Positions 1-5,026 of a DNA stretch of 5,026 nt are shown here, piece by piece. The translations under genes were made by a program, and so were the position numbers. The DNA comes from CAZEVY01 sp964515555 (GTDB lineage: Bacteria > Acidobacteriota > Terriglobia > Bryobacterales > Bryobacteraceae): positions 1 through 5,026 of the forward strand of contig CAZEVY010000177.1 of NCBI GenBank assembly GCA_964515555.1, written 5' to 3'. A model generated the notes under the pieces. It searched no databases and was not told where the DNA came from. It saw nothing but the letters and a program-made list of their open reading frames with translations. The first letter of the stretch is position 1; the number at the start of each line of letters is the position of its first letter.

Positions 1-47
1 GCCCACATGCGCAGGAGATTGTGGTAGGCGCCGGTCAGGCTGATCAC
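1..47 (-). CDS. Possible start of a further operon gene (partial, unidentified)
   Basis: On the minus strand a GTG at 47-45 overlaps the TGA stop of the histidine kinase (46-44) in a GTGA arrangement. An open frame then runs to the window edge for 15 codons, reading (M/V)ISLTGAYHNLLRMW. Fourteen of the 15 codons end in G or C, as expected for coding sequence in this GC-rich DNA, and an in-frame TAG at 56-54 limits any upstream extension. A GAG lies directly against the GTG, too close to be a good ribosome-binding site, so translation would rely on coupling to the kinase. Fifteen codons do not identify a family, and they do not resemble the start of a histidine-kinase ATPase domain. It could instead be the interior of another gene joined here by rearrangement, or chance. 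Confidence 0.3.
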   Translation of the reverse strand, partial: MISLTGAYHNLLRMW

Positions 48-1084
48 CTCGGGCTATCGAGCGTCAGCTTTCCGGCCTCGATCTTGGAGAAGTCGAGGAT
101 GTCGTTGATGAGCGTCAGCAGCGCCACCGCCGAGCCCCGCGACATGTTGAGGCACTCCCGCTGCTCTTCGTCCAGTCGCGTGTCCAGCACCAGCTCCGTC
201 ATGCCGATGATGCCGTTCATCGGGGTGCGGATCTCGTGGCTCATGTTGGCGAGAAACTCGCTCTTGAGCCGCGAAGCCTCCTCGGCGCGGTCGCGCGCGA
301 CCACCAGGGCGCGGTTCAGCCGTTCCAGATCCTCGGTGCGCGAGCGCACCTGCTCCTCGAGTTCCTGGGCGTGCTTGTTGAGGAGACAGTCGCGGTCGTG
401 AATCTGGTCGAGCATGCCGTTAAAGGCGTCCACCAGCGCCGCCAGCTCTTCGGCGGCATGCTGGGGCGCACGCATGGAGTAGTCGTTGCGCGCGGTGACC
501 TCGCGGGCGACGTCCGCCAACTCGCGCAGCGGCCGCGAAATGAAGCGCTGGAATCCGCGCGCGGCGACGAAGGCCACCAGGGCCGCGCCCGCCAGCACGA
601 TCAGCACGATGGTGCCGTAGCGCGTCAGCCTCTGGTTAAAGTCGCTGAAATCGGCCTCGAGGACGATGGCGCCGATGTCCTGGCCGTCCAGCCGGATTGG
701 CCGGCACACCACGATCCGGTCGTCCACGACGCGCGAGACTAGCGGCGGCGTCTCCAGCCCCAGGCGCGACTCGCGGCCGCTCGGCTGAAAGCGCGCGAAC
801 GGCCGGCCGTCGGCGCGCACGATCAGCGCTCCCGTGACACTGGTCTCCACCTTGAGGCTGGCGAGCGACTGCGCGGCGGCCTTGGCGTCGTCGAAGCTCA
901 GCGCGGCGGTGACGTTGGCCGCGATGAGATCGGCGATCTGCTCCAGCTCGTCGATCTGGAAAGTCCGGTAGCGGTGCGCCTCGTACGCCAGGAATCCGGC
1001 GCAGGCGGCCAGAAGCGAGATCAGGCAGGTGGCCATCATGACCGCAGTCAGCTTGAACTGGATGGAGCGGCGCCGCGCGGTCAT
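44..1084 (-). CDS. Sensor histidine kinase with CHASE8-like periplasmic domain, HAMP and HisKA, lacking the ATPase domain
   Basis: This 346-residue inner-membrane sensor begins at ATG 1084-1082, which overlaps the upstream YfiR stop as ATGA. That overlap and the transmembrane segment just after it fix the start; the frame is open further upstream but only inside the YfiR gene. Order of parts: membrane segment about 10-33; periplasmic region about 34-153 resembling CHASE8 of YfiN-type proteins (IADLIAANVTAALSFDD, then VRADGRPFARF); second membrane segment about 156-176; HAMP about 177-232; a charged probable coiled coil about 232-275; and HisKA about 274-340. The H-box is at FLANMSHEIRTPMNG with phospho-acceptor His283, and HisKA closes with NDILDFSKIEAGKL. 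The protein then stops after six more residues (TLDSPR). The family normally continues into a HATPase_c domain of roughly 120 or more residues, often followed by receiver domains. As written it could accept phosphate but could not bind ATP itself. It may be a natural truncation, a frameshift or rearrangement, or an assembly error. The family call is firm; activity is not. Confidence 0.87.
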   Translation of the reverse strand: MTARRRSIQFKLTAVMMATCLISLLAACAGFLAYEAHRYRTFQIDELEQIADLIAANVTAALSFDDAKAAAQSLASLKVETSVTGALIVRADGRPFARFQPSGRESRLGLETPPLVSRVVDDRIVVCRPIRLDGQDIGAIVLEADFSDFNQRLTRYGTIVLIVLAGAALVAFVAARGFQRFISRPLRELADVAREVTARNDYSMRAPQHAAEELAALVDAFNGMLDQIHDRDCLLNKHAQELEEQVRSRTEDLERLNRALVVARDRAEEASRLKSEFLANMSHEIRTPMNGIIGMTELVLDTRLDEEQRECLNMSRGSAVALLTLINDILDFSKIEAGKLTLDSPR

Positions 1085-1683
1085 TGGCTTCCCCCCGCCG
1101 CCGCGCGCACCACCCGCGTCAACTGCAAGAGGCGCGAGCTGATCCTGAGGCCGGCCTGCGCCACCGCATCGGGATTGGATTCCAGGCGGATCTTGCTGGC
1201 GTCGAGCACCATGTTGACCATGCCGCCGTCCTCGGCGAACCTCGGCGTTTCGCCGACGGTCAGCACCGGCGCGCCGCGCACGGCTTTCAGGATGTCGCCG
1301 GCGCGCTTGCGTTCCGACGCGCTCACGAACAGGACGCGGCACTGCCGCATCTCGGCCGGCGACCGGGGATGAACCGCCGCGAGCGGCCGGCCCTGCACAC
1401 GCTGGTCGCGAAGCACATCCGGCAACAGGTCGCCGAACGGGTCCTTGCCGGCGACACAGAACTGGATGGGCCCGTCACGCACCGGCTCGGGCCATTCGAC
1501 GAAGCGCGCGACGTTGAGAAGGAACGCCGCCTTCAACTGGTACTCGGTGACAGGCTCCGGCCCTTCGCCGTTCGAGGCAGGAACGAGGAACAGGCCCAGG
1601 GCGGCGAGAAGCGCCGTCGTTCGCCGGGGCGGCCGGCGTTCGCGACCTTTACGCCCTTCAGAACCTCCAGAGAATTCTGACAT
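1081..1683 (-). CDS. YfiR/DUF4154-family periplasmic protein
   Basis: This 200-residue protein has a basic N-terminus (RKGRERRPPRRT), a hydrophobic stretch at about 23-36 (TALLAALGLFLVPA) consistent with a secretion signal, and a mature DUF4154 domain. Family hallmarks are EYQLKAAFLLNVARFVEWP at about 47-65, FCVAGKDPFGDLL at 75-87, CRVLFVSASE at 115-124, PVLTVGETPRFAEDGGMVNMV at 139-159, and the C-terminal AGLRISSRLLQL. In Pseudomonas aeruginosa, YfiR is a periplasmic repressor of the membrane protein YfiN, so regulation of the adjacent membrane sensor is the likely role here; this is inferred from family and position. Cys76 and Cys115 have the 39-residue spacing of one YfiR disulfide pair, and no other cysteine is present. 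The ATG at 1683-1681 is preceded by GGAG with a 5-base gap. The first 26 bases overlap the receptor gene and the stop overlaps the kinase start, so translational coupling is likely on both sides. Confidence 0.9.
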   Translation of the reverse strand: MSEFSGGSEGRKGRERRPPRRTTALLAALGLFLVPASNGEGPEPVTEYQLKAAFLLNVARFVEWPEPVRDGPIQFCVAGKDPFGDLLPDVLRDQRVQGRPLAAVHPRSPAEMRQCRVLFVSASERKRAGDILKAVRGAPVLTVGETPRFAEDGGMVNMVLDASKIRLESNPDAVAQAGLRISSRLLQLTRVVRAAAGGSQ

Positions 1684-3763
1684 AGGCGCTCCGCCGGATC
1701 TCCACCGGATACATGCTCGGATCTTCAGAGCTGTACTCGAGGTGCCGGGCTGATGTCAGGTTCTGGCCTCCGATGCTGGCCTCGATCCAAGGCCTCGGGC
1801 GCCAGCCCAATCTCAGGTCGAGCCGATGATAGGCCGGCACAGTCTCCTCCGGCCTCGTCCACGAGATCCCGGGTCCGAGGCGCCCCACGTAGTACCAGGC
1901 GGCGTCGAGCTCGAGAGTCCGCGTCAGGTCGAAGTAGGAGCGCGCGTGCACCTGGCGCTTGGGATTCCGCGCCGCGGCGCGCTGAAACGAGAAGTCGCGG
2001 CTCTGCGGGCTGAGACTCACGTCGAGTTTCAACAGCGATCCCGAGAAATTCAGCCGCCAGCGCGGCGCCGGCTGCCACTGCACGGCCGCTTCCAGCCCGC
2101 GGGTGTGGCCACCGAGATTGTTGCCCCACTGAACCGGCAGGGTGAAGTTCGGCTGCGGCGGCGCCATCGACAGTGTGGGCGAACCGGGCTCGAGCGTGAG
2201 CAGACCGCTGTAGTGGTTCACGAAACCGGCGATGTCGACGTTGACCGTGCGGAACGCCTGAAAGCGGTAACCGCCTTCGAACGCCAGCACCGCCTGCGAT
2301 TTCGTCTCCGGCGTGGCCTTCACGAACAGGTAGAGCGGCACCTTCGAGAAATCGAACGGCACCGTTCGACCGCCCGGCGAAATCCCCGTCCCGCCGCCCG
2401 TTCCGCCGATCCGGCCCAGCATCGCCGAGGGGTCCGGAACAACGCCGACGAGAGCCGTCAGGTCGCGATGGTACTGCGAGGGCGTCGATACCGCGCGCGA
2501 CACCGAGCCCCAGGCCGAGTGGCGCTTGCCGATCTGCCAGTTGATCATGGCCGCCGGCTGAGCCTCGAATCCGCTGAATATGCCCTGCTCGAACTTCGAT
2601 CCCAGCGTCAGCCAGAGGCGATCCGGCTGGAGCGCCAGTTCGTACTGCGCGAAGGCCGTGTGGAGATTCGTGACCCGTTGCGCGGGGGCGAAGCTGTAGA
2701 GTTCCGTATTCCCCATGTCGGACGACACCCGCCGGAATCCCGCTCCCCATATCCACTCCTGGCGCGCCGACGGCGCCCAGCGGTGCCGGAAGTCGGCGTC
2801 GAACGTGTCGAGGTGGAGCTTGGCCATCGCCCAATCGCGCCGGCTGTGGTCCCAGGAGACCTGCACACGAGCGTCCGAATTGTCCGAGAACGACCGCTTC
2901 CAGCTCCCGACCACGCTGGTGGCTTCGTTGCGGGTGACTTGGTCGATCTGCCGGTGGAACGGCGGGAGCCTCAGCGGGTACAGGATGCGATCGTGCATGT
3001 CACCGCTGGATGTGTCGCCTTCGATGGTGACCAGGTCGCGGGGCCGGACCGCCCAGTCGGCGCGGAAGCCGCTGCTGAGCGTGTTCCATCGGTCCCGGGC
3101 GTCGCTGCCGTCCGGCGCGATCATGGATCTCCGGCGGGCGCTCGAGGCGTGGAATCGCAGGTCCAGGTTGGGGCGCACCCTGGCGCCGTAACGCGTATAA
3201 ACGACGGGGCGGTCCTCGCTGCCCGCGGTGACCGCGAACAGGCCGCCGCGGGTCTCCGCCGCCGGCTTGCGGATGATGTTGATGACGCCGTTGACGGCGT
3301 TCGCGCCCCAGATGGCGCCGCCCGGTCCGCGGATCACCTCGATGCGGTCGATGTCCTCCAGCCGAAGGTCCTGCGAGTCCCAGAAGACGCCGGAGAACAG
3401 CGGCGAATACACCGTCCGGCCGTCGATCATTACCAGGAGCTTGTCGCTCAGCCGCCCGTTAAAACCGCGGGCGGAGATGGCCCAGGTGCTCGATCCCATG
3501 CGCGCCACCTGGACGCCCGGGACCATCCGCAGGGCCTCCATCACGCTGGTGACGCCGCTGCGGCGAAGGTCCTCGGAGGTGATCACGTAGATCGCCGCAG
3601 ACGCCCGCCTGAGCTTCTGCTGCTTCTTGGAAACCGAGGTCACCTCGATGTTCATGAGGTCCTCGATTCGCGATTCTGCAAGGCGCGCCGTCGGCGACGG
3701 CTGGGCCAGGACGGTCCACACCAGGACCAGTCCGACCGGGGATTTCTTGAGCGTTCGTTTCAT
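1658..3763 (-). CDS. TonB-dependent outer-membrane receptor
   Basis: This 701-residue receptor would form an outer-membrane beta-barrel that imports a ligand using TonB energy or signals its presence. The start at ATG 3763-3761 gives a classic signal peptide (MKRTLKK, then a hydrophobic core SPVGLVLVWTVLA). The frame is open upstream to 3991, but that extension would put 76 polar, arginine-rich residues before the signal, so it was rejected. After the signal comes ESRIEDLMNIEVTSVSKK, which may include the TonB box. The plug spans about 52-170, with IYVITSEDLRRSG, MEALRMVPGVQVAR, ISARGFNGRLSDKLLVMIDG, IDRIEVIRGPGGAIWGANAV and NGVINII. The remainder is barrel-like, with alternating aromatic strands and a C-terminal YVRILWRF ending in phenylalanine, as required for barrel assembly. 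The length is normal. There is no extra N-terminal FecA-type signalling domain, so any signalling would run through a separate protein such as the YfiR-like neighbour. The substrate cannot be read from the sequence. Confidence 0.95.
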   Translation of the reverse strand: MKRTLKKSPVGLVLVWTVLAQPSPTARLAESRIEDLMNIEVTSVSKKQQKLRRASAAIYVITSEDLRRSGVTSVMEALRMVPGVQVARMGSSTWAISARGFNGRLSDKLLVMIDGRTVYSPLFSGVFWDSQDLRLEDIDRIEVIRGPGGAIWGANAVNGVINIIRKPAAETRGGLFAVTAGSEDRPVVYTRYGARVRPNLDLRFHASSARRRSMIAPDGSDARDRWNTLSSGFRADWAVRPRDLVTIEGDTSSGDMHDRILYPLRLPPFHRQIDQVTRNEATSVVGSWKRSFSDNSDARVQVSWDHSRRDWAMAKLHLDTFDADFRHRWAPSARQEWIWGAGFRRVSSDMGNTELYSFAPAQRVTNLHTAFAQYELALQPDRLWLTLGSKFEQGIFSGFEAQPAAMINWQIGKRHSAWGSVSRAVSTPSQYHRDLTALVGVVPDPSAMLGRIGGTGGGTGISPGGRTVPFDFSKVPLYLFVKATPETKSQAVLAFEGGYRFQAFRTVNVDIAGFVNHYSGLLTLEPGSPTLSMAPPQPNFTLPVQWGNNLGGHTRGLEAAVQWQPAPRWRLNFSGSLLKLDVSLSPQSRDFSFQRAAARNPKRQVHARSYFDLTRTLELDAAWYYVGRLGPGISWTRPEETVPAYHRLDLRLGWRPRPWIEASIGGQNLTSARHLEYSSEDPSMYPVEIRRSAYVRILWRF

Positions 3764-3771
3764 CGGGTTCC

Positions 3772-3797
3772 GGCCTATGTCATAAACCACATCGGCC
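3772..3797 (-). promoter_or_regulatory. Possible translation-control hairpin before the receptor start
   Basis: Read on the minus strand, GGCC and ATGT pair with ACAT and GGCC around an 8-base loop, with a single G/A mismatch between the two 4-base stems. The 3' arm includes AGGCC and ends 8 bases before the receptor ATG, next to the weak ribosome-binding candidate CCGGAA. Folding could therefore hide the translation start. The pairing is visible; any regulatory role is inferred. Confidence 0.3.
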
Positions 3798-3848
3798 AGG
3801 GGATCGCCTTTTTCAGCAAAGGTGGGCCATTCGGCCTGGGTTTTTGAC

Positions 3849-3878
3849 CCGATCGCCCGGATCGGCGCGTTTAGCGCC
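3849..3878. repeat. Two abutting inverted repeats
   Basis: CCGATC at 3849-3854 is the reverse complement of GATCGG at 3860-3865, with a 5-base gap. It is followed at once by GGCGC at 3864-3868 pairing with GCGCC at 3874-3878 across GTTTA. The two share bases 3864-3865, so in RNA they would be back-to-back or mutually exclusive hairpins. They sit in the presumed leader of the receptor transcript. Chance occurrence is plausible in GC-rich DNA. Confidence 0.35.
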
Positions 3879-3930
3879 CTCCGGCGCCTGGCCGCCGGGG
3901 TCCATGACGGGATCGAATGCCGCGGCCCGC

Positions 3931-3952
3931 TCGGAGAGGTATTCCACTCCGA
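3931..3952. promoter_or_regulatory. 22-base imperfect palindrome, possible operator
   Basis: TCGGAG at 3931-3936 is the exact reverse complement of CTCCGA at 3947-3952. Inside this a GG/CC pair at 3938-3939 and 3944-3945 extends the symmetry around TATT. The size and its place between two divergent genes fit a dimeric repressor or activator site, or an RNA hairpin. No protein is assigned to it. Confidence 0.35.
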
Positions 3953-3961
3953 CTGAGCGCG

Positions 3962-3982
3962 GCTGGGACGCCGGTTCCCAGC
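3962..3982. promoter_or_regulatory. Perfect 7+7 inverted repeat, possible operator
   Basis: GCTGGGA at 3962-3968 and TCCCAGC at 3976-3982 are exact reverse complements separated by seven bases. It is the longest perfect inverted repeat I saw in the intergenic region, and it begins 10 bases after the 3931-3952 palindrome. No T-run follows it, so a terminator is unlikely. It may be a regulator-binding site serving both divergent genes, or a leader hairpin of the receptor transcript. Confidence 0.4.
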
Positions 3983-4076
3983 ACCGGACACAGCGGCGCG
4001 CCACGAACCTCCCTAACGGCCCTGTTTTCACCGATTCGGCGATGGAAAACGGCTAGCATAGAGTTAACACCCCCGG

Positions 4077-5026
4077 ATGAAGTCCGCCAACGCGAGTAAC
4101 GCCCGCATCCTTATCGCCGACGATCAGTCCGACGTCCTGGAAGCGCTGCGGCTGCTGCTGAAGCCGGAAGGCTACCAGGTGGACACGGCATCGTCGCCGG
4201 CCGGCGTCGTCGCCGCCGTCGAGTCGGACGACTACGAAGTCGTGCTGATCGACCTCAATTATTCGCGGGACACGACCTCGGGCGCCGAGGGCCTGGACCT
4301 GCTCGCGCGGCTGCGCTCGCTCGACCCGGCGCTCGCCGTCGTGCTGATGACCGCATGGGGAAGCATCGAGCTGGCCGTGGAAGGCATGCGGCGGGGCGCG
4401 CGCGATTTCGTGCAGAAGCCCTGGGACAATCCCCGCCTGCTGGCGATCCTGCGGTCGCAGATCGACCTCAGCCGCGCGCTTCGGCGCGGCCAGCGCCTGG
4501 AGGCCGAGAATCTCGCGCTGCGCGGCGAGGGAGCGCCCTCGCTGATCGCCGAATCGCCGGCGATGCGGCCGGTGTTGCAGGTGATCGCGCGCGTCGGTCC
4601 GTCGGACGCCAACGTTCTAGTCACCGGCGAGCACGGGACGGGTAAGGGCGTGGTCGCGCAGGCGCTGCACGCCGTCAGCCCACGGGCGGGTCGCCCGCTG
4701 GTGACGGTCAACACCGGCGGCCTGTCGGAGAGTCTCTTCGAAAGCGAACTGTTCGGCCACGTGAAGGGCGCGTTCACCGACGCCAAGGCCGACCGCGTCG
4801 GACGTTTCGAGCTGGCCGACGGCGGGACGCTGCTGCTCGACGAAATCGCCAACGTGCCGCTGGGCCAGCAGGCGCGCCTGCTGCGCGTGCTGGAGACCGG
4901 CGAGTTCGAACGCGTGGGGTCGTCGCGCACCCGGCGCGCCAACGTGCGCATCGTCTCGGCGACCAATGCCAGCCTGCCCGCGGAAGTCGCGGCCGGCAAG
5001 TTCCGCGAAGACCTGCTGTTCCGTCT
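4077..5026 (+). CDS. NtrC-family response regulator (receiver plus AAA+ domain), 3' end cut by window
   Basis: The 316 complete codons seen encode a receiver domain followed by most of a sigma-54-activator-type AAA+ domain. A C-terminal Fis-type DNA-binding domain would be expected beyond the edge. ATG 4077-4079 is the first start after an in-frame TAA at 4065-4067; no strong ribosome-binding site is visible. The receiver (about 10-125) has the acidic pair Asp15-Asp16, phospho-acceptor Asp59 in LIDLN, switch Thr92 and Lys114 in QKPW. A linker leads to SLIAESPAM. The AAA+ domain shows Walker A GEHGTGKG (184-191), ESELFGHVKGAFTDA (222-236), Walker B GGTLLLDEI (249-257), SATN (294-297) and FREDLLFR (309-316). 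Two departures stand out: the GAFTGA loop that contacts sigma-54 reads GAFTDA, and the residue after the Walker lysine is Gly191 instead of the usual Glu. The receiver has an insertion after Asp59 (NYSRDTTSGAEGLDLL). It is divergent from the receptor operon; its kinase may lie downstream, outside the window. Confidence 0.93.
   Translation, partial: MKSANASNARILIADDQSDVLEALRLLLKPEGYQVDTASSPAGVVAAVESDDYEVVLIDLNYSRDTTSGAEGLDLLARLRSLDPALAVVLMTAWGSIELAVEGMRRGARDFVQKPWDNPRLLAILRSQIDLSRALRRGQRLEAENLALRGEGAPSLIAESPAMRPVLQVIARVGPSDANVLVTGEHGTGKGVVAQALHAVSPRAGRPLVTVNTGGLSESLFESELFGHVKGAFTDAKADRVGRFELADGGTLLLDEIANVPLGQQARLLRVLETGEFERVGSSRTRRANVRIVSATNASLPAEVAAGKFREDLLFR

Larger units (their letters stand above)
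3764..4076. other. Divergent intergenic region with many short inverted repeats
   Basis: This stretch separates the minus-strand receptor operon from the plus-strand regulator and should hold both promoters and the receptor's 5' leader. I found no convincing -35/-10 pair on either strand. It contains a string of short inverted repeats at 3772-3797, 3807-3822, 3838-3850, 3849-3865, 3864-3878, 3931-3952 and 3962-3982. Several would fold in the receptor's leader RNA. The 5- to 6-base members are weak evidence in DNA this rich in GC. I could not match the conserved cores of c-di-GMP (GEMM), cobalamin, TPP or FMN riboswitches. The small open frames crossing the region have no visible domain and were not called. 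Confidence 0.6.

Noticed and set aside
1085..1342. N-terminal extension of the histidine kinase to 1342
   Set aside because: It lies entirely inside the YfiR gene, is arginine-rich, and would place 86 residues before the first membrane segment. The ATGA start at 1084 is far better.
1084..1680. 198-codon plus-strand frame
   Set aside because: It is antisense to the YfiR-like gene, which has the full set of DUF4154 motifs and overlapping operon neighbours.
1725..2834. 369-codon open frame on the minus strand inside the receptor
   Set aside because: It is another frame of the receptor gene, with low-complexity Arg/Gly/Ala composition and no recognisable domain.
3815..3829. Sigma-54-like promoter on the minus strand (TGGCCC...TTTGCT)
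   Set aside because: The gap between GG and GC is nine bases, one short of the strictly kept ten, so it is unlikely to function as a -24/-12 promoter.
3825..3845. Rho-independent terminator on the plus strand (GGCC-ATTC-GGCC then TTTTT)
   Set aside because: The stem is only four strong pairs and no plus-strand gene ends upstream of it.
1826..3847. 673-codon open frame on the plus strand
   Set aside because: It lies almost wholly antisense to the receptor, whose plug and barrel motifs are unmistakable. The translation is arginine-rich without domains, typical of antisense frames in GC-rich DNA.
3764..3991. N-terminal extension of the receptor to 3991
   Set aside because: The added 76 residues are polar and arginine-rich and would precede a clear signal peptide starting at 3763.
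3764..4076. c-di-GMP or cobalamin riboswitch upstream of the receptor
   Set aside because: These were looked for because of the Yfi-like and TonB context, but neither the GEMM core nor a B12-box-like GCCACTG sequence was found on the minus strand.
4259..4999. 246-codon minus-strand frame
   Set aside because: It is antisense to the regulator, which carries complete receiver and AAA+ motifs. The translation is Ser/Arg-rich with no domain.

Overview
The window is GC-rich Gram-negative DNA. A TonB-dependent outer-membrane receptor, two exported or membrane sensory proteins and an NtrC-type regulator are packed closely with overlapping ends. The receptor's plug sequence and the regulator's subtype (a receiver with a DTTSG insertion and a GAFTDA loop) resemble proteins I associate with soil Acidobacteriota. 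That taxonomic guess is an inference from style; no marker gene is present.

Positions 1-3763 hold a minus-strand operon, transcribed from high to low coordinates. It reads TonB-dependent receptor (3763-1658), YfiR/DUF4154-family periplasmic protein (1683-1081), then a two-transmembrane sensor histidine kinase (1084-44). Receptor and YfiR overlap by 26 bases, and YfiR and kinase by an ATGA overlap. The kinase ends right after its phospho-acceptor (HisKA) domain, without the ATP-binding domain. A further frame opens there in a GTGA overlap and runs off the window edge.

Positions 3764-4076 are a 313-base divergent intergenic region. It is rich in short inverted repeats, and no known riboswitch is recognisable in it.

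Positions 4077-5026 hold the first 316 codons of a plus-strand response regulator (receiver plus AAA+ domain), cut by the window edge.

The operon looks like a relative of the Pseudomonas YfiB-YfiN-YfiR envelope-sensing module. A periplasmic YfiR-like protein is next to a membrane protein with a YfiN-like (CHASE8-type) periplasmic region and HAMP domain. The output is a histidine-kinase core instead of a diguanylate cyclase, and the outer-membrane partner is a TonB receptor instead of the YfiB lipoprotein. The inferred working model is that receptor state is reported through the YfiR-like protein to the kinase. The divergent regulator may belong to the same circuit or to a separate operon beginning at 4077; the sequence does not decide this.
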